Shown piece after piece: positions 25,620-34,377 of a stretch of DNA of 64,000 nt. Every line of letters begins with the position of its first letter. Position 1 is the first letter of the stretch. The DNA is taken from contig QJNS01000066.1 of assembly GCA_004154925.1 (NCBI GenBank), forward strand, positions 248,001 to 312,000, read 5' to 3'. Source of the stretch: Monosporascus cannonballus (lineage: Eukaryota > Ascomycota > Sordariomycetes > Xylariales). The notes beneath the pieces were generated by a model that was given only the letters and a program-made list of their open reading frames with translations, was not told where the DNA came from and did no database searches. Position numbers and translations under genes: made by a program.

Positions 25620-27886
25620 TTTAACCCGTTATTATCGACGTATAATCGAAAACTGCCGTTTTTTTCATGTACGAATAATATTAGTATTTTTATATTTCTT
25701 TTCGAATAACATGTCCAGTTAATCTTAAGGTTTTTTCGGATATATTTTTGAAGTATTTTCTTTTAAAGTTTCGAAATAAAGTAAATTAGGCCGAAGAAAG
25801 GCGATTTTCCGGGGATTAAATTTATTGCATGTTTTGCCCTTAATAAAGTATTTCTTTTGCTATTATTTCGAAATATATTCGCCGGAAATTCTTTAAATAT
25901 TCAAAAGGTTAATTATTCTTTATTTCTGCTATTTACCGAATTCCGAGATATTTAACTTTTTGGCTAGGCTTATTAGGTTAACGGTATAAATTTGTTTATC
26001 GAAAAATGCTAAATTAGTAATTTTTCATCGGTTAACGTTTGGTAATAATTTATATAATGATTAATATACAACTATATTTAATAAGTTATTTACTTCATTT
26101 ATATTTAATTTATATCATAGGAAATCGGGCGTTTTTCGGTTGTATTATATTATATAGTAAATTTATTTAAATCTTTATTTATTTCCGTAATTATTTCTTA
26201 TATTAGTAGAAATTTCGAAAACGATATAATATTTAATATACGTACTGTTAATTTAATAAGACTCGGAATAATAACAGAAATTAGTAATGCTTAAATTGTT
26301 TGGTTAACCTTTTATTTATAACGTTTAACTGTACTCCGATATCCATGTTTATTTATACTGTTATATCCCCGTATATTTTAAATAAAGGCTTTTTTTAAGA
26401 AGGCGGCTTTATTTGGACCATTTTATAATTATCAGCCGAAAAAAATTAAACGTATATGTCTATTCCTGTTTTTTTTAAATTTACATTTAATAATTAATTT
26501 GATTTATCGTTATATATTATAACGTTTTATACGGCTTTCGGAAATCAATTTCCGTATAATTAATATAACAAGGCTTTCGTATTTTTAAGAGTTTATAGTT
26601 CGTATTTTTAAGGCCTCGCTTTTTATAATTATAATATTTAAATACACTCTTATAAAAATTAAGAGTATTAAATTATAGGGATATATTCCGACTTGAATTA
26701 AATCGGCAATTATTTGTTTTTCGAATATAAAAACGTCCGTAGTTCTTATTGTTTTTACGCCGTATTTTTAATTTGCTTTAAGGATCTTCTTTTTCGAAAA
26801 CGTTAAAATAAGATCGTTTATCCTTATTAATACCTTGCTCAAAAAATAATCAGTTTCTTTTGCCTTTTTCCAGGCATCCTAATAATATTTTACTTTATTT
26901 ACTCCGATGTTAATTCGTTTTAACTAAATATCTTTTCGTAACAAAATATTTTATAATCTTAATATTACTTTATAAAAATAATTAAAAACAAAATATTTAT
27001 TATTCCGATTTTTTTCTGGGTTAAAGACTTCCGCAAATTTTATTTTATGAACCAGGAATATTTATTAACGTAAAAGTCTAACGGCGATTAATCGGATTGT
27101 TATCGTAATTCTATAAATTATTCCTTATATTTCTTATTAAAGAAATTAGGATTTACCTAATTTTTCTTATTAAAAATCTATAAGTTTTTTATTTTAAATT
27201 CTTTTCGTAATTAAAGTAATTAAGCATAACGTAAAATATTTATTAAACGTTTATAATAAAAACGTTTACATAACCTAAGGCTTATTAAATATAAGTAAAA
27301 ATATTTTGCCCTAGTTTTTTAACGTACATTTTCGTAATAACTTTTATTTAATCTTACTTGTTAATTAATATACGTTCGAGAAAACTTTAAATAATTATAA
27401 TACGATATTTACTTATCGCTTTTAAATTTTTATAATGAGATCGTAATTAATTTATAAAGTTTTATTTTTTAACTTATATTATTACTTATTATTTAGCTAA
27501 ATATCGAAATAATTCCGAATATTATTCGTTTCATTAACGGATAATTTCTAAAATCTGGTTATTGTTAAAAGGTTTAACTTTTTCTTATTTGAAATGCCGA
27601 AATATGGTTATTATATTACGTCTGTTTTCCGACCGTTTTATTAATAATTATCGGAACGTATTTTAATTATCTATATAAGGTAATTCGAGATTCCGGGAAT
27701 TATGGTCCTTTGTTTGTTAAGGCTTTATTATAAGCTTTTTCGTCTATTTCAGTATCGTAATCGATCGTTTGTTAGTTAAGTTCCGATCGGCGGTCTTTTC
27801 GACTAATAACTTAAGTTCGTCTTGCAGTTGGCGAGCTCTGTTTTTAATAATTATCGCGTTATTTTCCATAATAAAAATAAAGAAAC
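25620..27886 (-). mobile_element. Element C, 5' half (gag, protease, RT N-terminus)
   Basis: Minus-coded. VDNNGLN at 25620-25650 corresponds to the RT motif VDYRGLN and runs on into the left half at 9910. The region 26.3-27.9 kb should hold protease and gag; the minus-strand 80-codon stretch 27744-27986 overlaps the LTR and is probably a fragment of the gag start (contains RARQLQDELKLLVEK). All is degraded by RIP. Confidence 0.8.
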
Positions 27887-28092
27887 TATAAAATAATAAA
27901 TAATTATGAATTAAATAAGGTAATTTCCGACCAATTGTAAAACGTATTTCAAAAAGTACATGTATTAGGTTATTTTTATTTGGCATTTCTCATTAGTTGC
28001 TAAATAATGGATTTATATTAGTAAGTGAGTCGGTGGCTAATCGGTGGCTGGTCGGCTACTAGCCTTATCCTTATAGGGGCTGTAGTTTTATA
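27887..28092 (-). repeat. 5' LTR of element C
   Basis: 206 bp, the same length as its partner at 4992-5197, followed by the 5-bp target duplication CAAAA (28093-28097). Confidence 0.9.
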
Positions 28093-29048
28093 CAAAATCG
28101 CTAAGAAAATTTCAGAAAATAACTATTAACTAAAACTTCCACGGAAGGTTAAAGTTTATTTAATTTTTTACGTTTCTTTATTTAAATCAATAACGGATAT
28201 AATCAAAGTATATACGGCATAGGACAATATGGAAATAAAAAATAAACAGATATATAAAGTGGAAAAAATTTCGATATGCGGAAATAAAACGGATTTACCT
28301 AATATTTAATCAAATACAAAAAGCACTCGGATTTCGAAAACACCTGGAAACCCGTTAAAAACCTTATTTGCGCCTAGCGCCTATTAAAAAACTTTTACCG
28401 ATAACGACGGACGCGTTCTAATTAACAGTTAACTAATTAATAACCAGAATATCGGGCCAGTCGACCGCAGCTTGCGCTAATATAGCAGCCGTAACGGCAG
28501 CCTTTAACTGTTTCTGCTTTTTTTTAAGGCGTTCAAACTTCTCCATAATTTCCGTACCCTAGATACCCCGGTAAAACATTTCGATATTACGATTACGAAA
28601 AAGTTTTTTTTTATTTTTGCAAATAGCTTAAATGGCCAAATAATATATTTAAACGCTATTATTGTTTCAACAGTTTTTTTAGCAATACGTTTTTTTAATT
28701 ATAAGCGGTTTTTTTCTACAATAAATTTATTATATTTAAATTCGGAAGTGTTAAAAATATTATACGGGTTTCCGTACTTAATATAGCGTATATATTTTCT
28801 CAAGCTATAATAAACCTTGTAAGTCTTTTTCTTAAACTTATAACGCAAATAGGAAAAGTTCTTCGATATAGTAAAATCAAAACGATTAATACGTTCTAAA
28901 AGAATTAAAGAGTTAATATATTTACGAAACTAACGTTTTTTTAATATAATCCGACATAATAAATATAAAAAAGGAAAGTTATTTACTAAAAACCGACAAA
29001 CAAATAATTTGATTTTTAAAGACAAATATTTTGGAAAAGGAGAGATCG
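28093..29048 (+). pseudogene. Element D, 3' internal segment with chromodomain
   Basis: Continues D after the C insertion. The plus translation begins IAKKISENNY and LKLPRKVKV (integrase C-terminal 'FHVSLL' region), followed at about 28265-28400 by a chromodomain relic: KNFDMRK, YLIKYKKHSD, FENTWKPVKNL, LLKNF, matching the family pattern YLVKWKGY...ENTWEP..NL. The Trp of TW is intact; the Trp of KWKGY is Tyr. Several stops break the frame. 29020-29048 has a purine-rich tract (TTTTGGAAAAGGAGAG) before the LTR. The chromodomain marks family B as chromoviruses. Confidence 0.87.
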
Positions 29049-29480
29049 TATTATAACCTAACGGTTTTGGCCTTTTACGGACGGTCGGGGCCCTTAAAAA
29101 AATAAACCCCGATCCAAGCCAAGAAATTACATAACTGGCTTAATAGGCTTAAATATTACTATTGGTTCAAAGACGATAAGCCAGTTAAGTTCCGAAGGAC
29201 TTAAAGAAATTTAAAAAGACTTAACTAATTAAACATCTTTAAGCCAACTAAAGACACTTTAAACAAAATAAAGATATATACGCTTATTATTTCTATAGTT
29301 TAAATAGCACCGGCTTGCAATACTTATTAATACTAATCGTTTGCAATATATTCCTGCACCTTTAATATAAAGAGACGTAACTAAGTTACTTTATTACTAC
29401 AGAGTCCCACGATATTTCTGCTAATATAAACCCGTACGACTAAGGTTTAATAGTTGGTTAAACCATCTAGCCGTCATACA
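29049..29480 (+). repeat. 3' LTR of element D
   Basis: About 432 bp, from TATTATAACCTAACGG to GCCGTCATACA. It belongs to the same family as 4110-4519 and 29531-29926. Confidence 0.85.
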
Positions 29481-29926
29481 AATATACGAATTTATCTTTA
29501 GAGATAAAAATCCTAAAAAGGAAAAAATCGTATTATAACCTAATAGTTTTGGCTTTTTTACAGACGATCCAGGCTATAAAAAGAGCTAAATCCGACCCAA
29601 AGCCAAGATATCACGTAACCGGCTTAAAGATTTTAAGATACCAAGTACCTTAAACTCCTTAAGCTAGCAAAAGAACTTAAAAAGCTTAAAGGGCTTAAGG
29701 GTTTAAGCCGTTTAAATATTTTAAGCCAAAAGTAAGATATATACGTTCGTTATTCCCATAGTTTAAATAGCACCAGTTTGTATTATAACTTCGTTACTTA
29801 AAACGCTCTTAATATTATGAGATGTCATTAAGTTACTTTATTGCTTTAAAGTCCTACGATATTCCTGCTAATATAAACCCGTACGACTTAAGTTTAATAA
29901 TTAGTTAAACAGTCTAGCCGTTTAAT
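29481..29926 (+). repeat. Element F: 3' internal end and LTR (family B)
   Basis: 29481-29530 repeats the 3' internal end of the family (GATAAAAATCCTAAAAAGG polypurine-like tract), and 29531-about 29926 is another LTR starting TATTATAACCTAATAG. D therefore probably sits inside an older relative, F. The LTR end (TAGCCGTTTAATA) is eroded. Confidence 0.75.
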
Positions 29927-29929
29927 AAT

Positions 29930-30265
29930 TAATAAATATAATAATTGATTGCGTCTGATAACATTAAAAATATTTTAAAGAAGGAAATTATATTAAAAGT
30001 TACAGTTATTTAAATTATGGACATAACGAACGTATATATCCTATTTATGGCTTAACCTATTTGTCCTAGCTTAAGGTTATCTTACTTATTAAGTCTCTTT
30101 AAATGCTCTTAAGCCGTTTCCAAGTTCGACGGACTCAAGCCTCCTGGACTATTAAGTCACACTGAGCCTCCTTAAGCCAGTTACTTAACCCTCGGTCTCG
30201 GTTGGCGCTATGCCCCAAAAAGGCCCAACCATCCTTGTAGCAGCTAAGCCTGTTAGGTCATAATA
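29930..30265 (-). repeat. Family-B LTR remnant, inverted and largely unmutated
   Basis: Opposite orientation to F's LTR and aligned with it and with B1's LTRs: AGTTATTTAAATTATGGA near 30003, CTTAAGCC repeats, and the end CTGTTAGGTCATAATA. The left 60 bp are AT-rich, while 30060-30265 keeps normal GC (AAAAAGGCCCAACCATCC). It marks the left border of the island. It is a solo or truncated LTR. Confidence 0.7.
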
Positions 30266-30828
30266 TCTGGCCTCCTCCGGGTTTAATGAAGTCCCTTTCG
30301 GACGTAGTATTACCATAGCAAGTAAATAATTATAAGGAAATAGAACCCTTTAAACCAGTAGAGCGCAGTCCTTTTGGCAAAACGTCGGGAGTAGCTGCAT
30401 ATATTAGTCCTAATACGGAAGTCTTAGCACACATGCTGAAACGACACCCATTTACGGGGTCGTGGGGCTAGATGGCTTAGCAGTGCAAAGGTTGATTTCC
30501 TTATAATAATAATCTTCCGGGAACTACCTTACTAAATATTTATTATTGAGAAAGCCTTGGTGTAGGTTGCGGAAATCGATTTATTTGCAGCTAGTAAGAG
30601 GATTAGGAACCGACCTCGGCCGTCCCCAAGGGATTTGTGGGCCGTCGAACAACCAACGCCAATATATAGGTAAAAAGTGCCAAAAAATGGTTCGTGTCTG
30701 CCCCTGAAGGGCTATGTTGGAAGGACTCCAAAGAATGATATCACCATGTGACCCAAGGGTAGACCTGTACACCTAAACTTCTGCTCAGGTGCTTCCTCCC
30801 CAGCCGCCAATGTGATGATCTGCCTATC
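30266..30828. other. Island border and 3' flank of the oxidase gene; no gene seen
   Basis: Unique DNA of normal composition downstream of the oxidase stop codon. Short open stretches on the minus strand (30581-30772, 30741-30965) have no recognisable domains and overlap the 3' flank or the CDS. The region presumably holds the 3' UTR and polyadenylation signals; none could be pinned down. Confidence 0.5.
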
Positions 30829-32436
30829 TCAAGTGAACAGCTTAAAGCCTCCTGGCACAGCCTTTTGAAATAGCCCTTCCGGGTCGTATTTCTCGCTGAC
30901 CCTCTGCAGAAACTCCTTGTTCTCTGCGCCATATGAGCCGATTGGATCCTGGCCTGTAAAGGCATAATTCAGATACTTATACGGCACTGCCGTGCCTCGT
31001 GCAGCAGCATCCGTATCGATCTGGTCAAGGAGCTCCTGGGTTGTTTTCAAGATCACTTGATCGTCACTCCGATTCTTCCAGTACATAAGGAATAGGAACG
31101 ATATGAGTGAGCCAGTGGCGGACTCAAGGCCTAGAACATTCCCCCCGAGCTCATCCGTCTTCTTTAATAGGGATGCAGGGTATGGCTGCATGGTAAGAGA
31201 GTAAACAATGCCCTCCAAGTCTTTTACCTTTTCAAGCGCTGCACTGAAAAGCTCAGATGCCGCCTTCAAAGTTGCAACATCAGGCTTTACAGTAGTGTTC
31301 ATATAGGCACATCTGCTTTGCATTAGTGCTCATCTTAAATAGAGAACTGCTGTTGGGTTCAGGAGAGCAAATATGAGCAATGATGGGCAAGCAATAAGTA
31401 TAAACGTACCTGACGCCCGTTCTTGCCATGGCAGCCTGCTCTTCAGCAGCACCCTTGAGTGTGATCATCCTCATGGAATTCAGCTGCTCTATTTGCGGCT
31501 GCATAGCGACGAAAGGCTCAAGGACAGGCGGCTTTTCCACCTCTTGGGTGTAGTAAGCTTGATTCAAGCCCAAGGCCTGATTCAAGCCCATGCCCTTGGC
31601 CAGTTCTTCGGCGAAGAATAGACTGATCATGATATGAGTCTCCTCAGATGCATTCGGCCTCGTCACTTCATTCACGAGGGCCTCTACCTGGGTGGGGAAC
31701 TGATCTGCGAAGTAGAAGACTGCCCCACCCCAAAATGGTCCTTGCGTGAATGTCCTCATGTCGAATTTTGTGACCACGCCGAAGTTGTTCCCTCCCCCTC
31801 TCAGTGCCTTGAAAAGGTCAGGGTTTTCTTTGGCATTGGCATTCACAATATCGCCAGAAGCCAGAACGACTTCGTAGTTCACTACGTTGTCGCAGACAAA
31901 ACCCTCGCGAGAACCGAAAAAGGAGAGACCGCCTATGAAGGCGGTTGAGCTTGGCGCTAAGAATCTATGCTGTAGCAGATATAATACGTACCTGATAGGG
32001 CAAGTCCACCAATACCATTGTTGCCAGATCTTGCTCCGGTGACACCTAAACCATCCTTGGAAAGCTCGTTATACACGGCTCCCCAGCGTTCACCGGCAGC
32101 TATTGACACGCCGCCCTTGCTGACCTGGATCCCGCTCAACAAGGCCAGGTCAAGGGTGATCTCATCTTGGATGTTGGCGCAACCTGGTAAGGGCTGTTGC
32201 CCAGCACCACGGATGGCGAATCTAGCGCCGTCTCCCACACATGGCTTGATGATTTTTAAGAACTCTAAGACTTCTTTCGTGGACTTGGGTAGAAAGATGA
32301 CCCTCGGGGTTATGTCGCTTTCAAGCTGTGAAAGATACGAGTTGTTCCGCTCTTCGTAGGCTTCTACACCTTTAAAGAGGACTTGGTCAGCCGGGAAGGC
32401 TTTCTCGAGCTTCTCAATGACATCTCTCGTAGACAT
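30829..32436 (-). CDS. FAD-linked oxidase, 6-hydroxy-D-nicotine oxidase/BBE-like (3 exons)
   Basis: Joining 32436-31992, 31932-31410 and 31312-30829 gives 1452 nt, a 483-residue protein, the usual size for this family. Introns are 59 nt (GTACGT...CTCAAC...TAG) and 97 nt (GTACGT...CTAAT...CAG), phases 1 and 2. The third-exon acceptor could instead be 3 nt upstream (AAAG), adding one residue; using the earlier AACAG/CAGCAG acceptors brings an in-frame TGA. Domains: FAD_binding_4 from about residue 42 (TPRVIFLPKSTKEV, RGAGQQPLPG at 76-85, GGLALSGGLSFFGSREGF at 143-160, ALRGGGNNFGVVTKFD) and C-terminal BBE domain (YLNYAF, DPIGSYG, KYDPEGLFQ, VPGGFKLF). The His that carries covalent FAD in many relatives (RGGGH) is Gln80, and no Cys is seen before GIGGL, so FAD is probably held non-covalently. 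No signal peptide, hence likely intracellular. Substrate unknown. Confidence 0.92.
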
Positions 32437-32690
32437 ATTGTCGGAACGCTGGACCTAGAATTGACTCAATTGAAATGGCAAAGTGAAATGTGGCAAAGCG
32501 GCAGTATGTAGGGGAGCAACGAGGAAGGAAAGGATGTAAGGGATGAGGATGGGAAATGGGTTCCCAACCTCTATCAGTTGCTTCTTTGGTTATAAAGGGG
32601 CAGCCGGCCACTGGCCTCTCCTCGATTTCCCCACTTCTTGGGGTCGATGACTGGTCACTTCTACGAGGAGGCATGTAACACGTAGGGTGA
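32437..32690 (-). promoter_or_regulatory. Putative promoter of the oxidase gene
   Basis: On the minus strand, CTTTATAA (32591-32598 in plus coordinates) lies about 155 bp before the ATG and is followed by a pyrimidine-rich stretch (CCCATCCTCATCCC, TTTCCTTCCTC), the common layout of filamentous-fungal core promoters. The start context is GACAATATGT. An open stretch here (32414-32863) is not a gene. Confidence 0.5.
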
Positions 32691-33355
32691 GGGAGGAACC
32701 ACCCACCGAAAATTACCCACGGCCCACGGGTACCCGCGGATAATGCCAAGGACCCATGGGTGGCCCATGGGTCCTTGGCGAAAGGAAAAAGGACTCGCGG
32801 GTACCTATTAGGTTCTGCCAAGAACCCATTAAGTACCCGCGGATTTTGCCAAGGACATATCAAAACCCATTACTATATAAACAAGGAAAAAAATAATAAA
32901 AAAATTATTGTGGGATAACGAGGGTGCGACACTAACCATAATACCAAAAGGTTAATAATTCCAAACCCCAATTGGGATTTGGACACCCTAATCCACCTTA
33001 TAAGGACTAGCTGTACATATTATCACAATTATAAAGTATAATAATTTTTTATATAATTAACTTAATTTAAAACTTAAGTTTTAAATTTATAAATATTTTA
33101 TAGAAAAAGTTAATTTTAAAATAATTAATAAAACATAATATTATAATATTTTAATATATTAAAAATAAAAATTTTAATTTTAAATATTAAATAAATTAAA
33201 TAAATGTTTTTTAAAATAATCTTAAAATAATTATCGTTAAAAACTTCATAGATGTACGTAGGTTCTTCGCAAGACCTAATAAAAACTTTATAGGTCCTTA
33301 GCAAATCTAATAAGTACCTATAAGAACCTATAAGTCTTCGTAGGTTACCCACGAG
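32690..33355. repeat. Remnant of a non-coding element with subterminal inverted repeats
   Basis: The left part (32720-32860) repeats GGTACCCGCGG..TTGCCAAGGAC in both orientations with normal GC. The right part (33235-33350) holds inverted, RIP-changed versions (TAGGTACTTATTAG, TTGCTAAGGACC on the minus strand). In between (32870-33230) is AT-rich DNA without coding potential. Clustered subterminal repeats around an empty middle suggest a non-autonomous DNA transposon, perhaps hAT-like. Exact ends and target duplication were not found. Confidence 0.5.
32745..32779. repeat. Perfect 16-bp inverted repeat with 3-bp loop
   Basis: Arms GCCAAGGACCCATGGG (32745-32760) and CCCATGGGTCCTTGGC (32764-32779) are exact reverse complements around TGG. 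The hairpin lies about 310 bp upstream of the oxidase ATG, in the element remnant, and each arm includes the palindrome CCCATGGG. Confidence 0.9.
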
Positions 33356-33578
33356 TAGGGTTTGCAATGGATACCTAAATAGGTATTTATTACTATTCAT
33401 GGATGATATTTTTAATTATAAATAAATAATAAACGTCTGTAAACAATACAGAATTACTTGTATAATAAATCTTTCTAGGAAACCCTAAGTATTAAGCTTT
33501 TATGACGTGTGAATTTACGTCGTGGGTAGTGATGGGTACCCATTTGGGTACCCATTTGGGTACCCATTGCAAACCCTA
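33356..33578. mobile_element. hAT-like MITE, 223 bp
   Basis: Terminal inverted repeats: TAGGGTTTGCAATGG at 33356-33370 and CCATTGCAAACCCTA at 33564-33578, exact over 15 bp, then RIP-diverged repeats of TGGGTACCCATT. Flanked by CCCACGAG (33348-33355) and CCCTCGAG (33579-33586), an 8-bp target duplication with one mismatch. TAGGGTTTGCAA-type ends and 8-bp duplications are characteristic of hAT elements. Too short to code for a transposase. An open stretch at 33502-33750 crosses its right end and is not a gene. Confidence 0.78.
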
Positions 33579-33586
33579 CCCTCGAG

Positions 33587-34377
33587 AGCCGTGTATCTGC
33601 TCCCTAGTAAGTGTGACAGACAGTCTAGTAGATATTTCGGTATTCTTTGATGCATTAGCCGATTTGATTTTGTCAGAAAACGGTCAGGCTTCTTCGGATA
33701 GGCGAAGAGCTCAATATGAGAGCATCCACTTCATACTACATACTACGTAACACGTAAGTACCTTTAGTCATAGGAATATAACAAATACATGTGCTCTGTT
33801 CTATCCTTTGCTTTGAACTTATACTAACAAGTGTGAGTAACTGCATAGTAATACTATGTTTTGTAATGTGGTACTTTTAACTATCCTGTTGCATCGTGCA
33901 TCTGGATTCCGGATTCCTTTGCCGCCTCCAATACCACCTTATGTTACACTGCCGTTGGACACAACCACCGCCCCAAACCACTGTTACGGATGGGCGGAAG
34001 CGCAGTAGGTTTCAATAGCTGCTGCCAAGAGCCGCATGTACACAGCCATTTTAGGAATACCAGTCTGGTGGGTTGCACAAGATCAGGCCAGCTGGTGCTA
34101 CATTTTGTCTGCCTAGCACGTTAACTGCCACCTACACGGTTCGGATTTCTCAGCCTGTACCTCTTTAATTTCCAAAGTGTCAGTCTATCTCGGATTCCGC
34201 CTAGGGAGTAACATCCTTCATTGGCCTATATGGACTTACTTCTCTGCACCTACACAGACATCTGAACGCAATTAGAGTTTCCGCCTACTGCTACCTTCAT
34301 TCTACCCTCATCTAAACGTAGATCTTCTCTCCCTCCTGCATTTCTATTCCTTTTCGCTGTCTCAGTCTTGTACAGCA
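33587..34377 (+). promoter_or_regulatory. Upstream region of the MFS transporter gene
   Basis: No coding region. A CTATATGG at about 34226 (some 150 bp before the ATG) may act as a TATA element, and 34318-34366 is pyrimidine-rich (CTTCTCTCCCTCCTGC, TTCTATTCCTTTTCGC), typical near fungal transcription starts. GGATTCC occurs at 33904 and 33911 and again inside 34191-34199. Confidence 0.45.
34191..34199. promoter_or_regulatory. Candidate Zn(II)2Cys6 site CGG-N3-CCG
   Basis: CGGATTCCG is an inverted CGG/CCG pair with a 3-bp spacer, the half-site arrangement bound by many fungal Zn2Cys6 regulators. It lies 179 bp before the MFS start. A related TGGATTCCGGATTCC is at 33903-33917. This is inference from the motif alone. 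Confidence 0.35.

Noticed and set aside
1..30000. Possible regional centromere, given long AT-rich retrotransposon DNA
   Set aside because: AT-rich RIP blocks occur throughout such genomes, and this one encloses a gene island; the sequence alone cannot show CENP-A occupancy.
31280..31882. Minus-strand frame reading through as a separate 200-residue protein
   Set aside because: Its last 35 residues are intron 2; the splice sites join it in frame with the upstream and downstream exons of one oxidase gene.
32414..32863. 149-codon minus-strand open frame upstream of the oxidase
   Set aside because: It runs across the promoter, hairpin and element remnant, and overlaps the first codons of the oxidase in another frame.
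33502..33750. 82-codon plus-strand open frame
   Set aside because: Its start is made from the GGGTACCC repeats of the MITE and no family motif is present.
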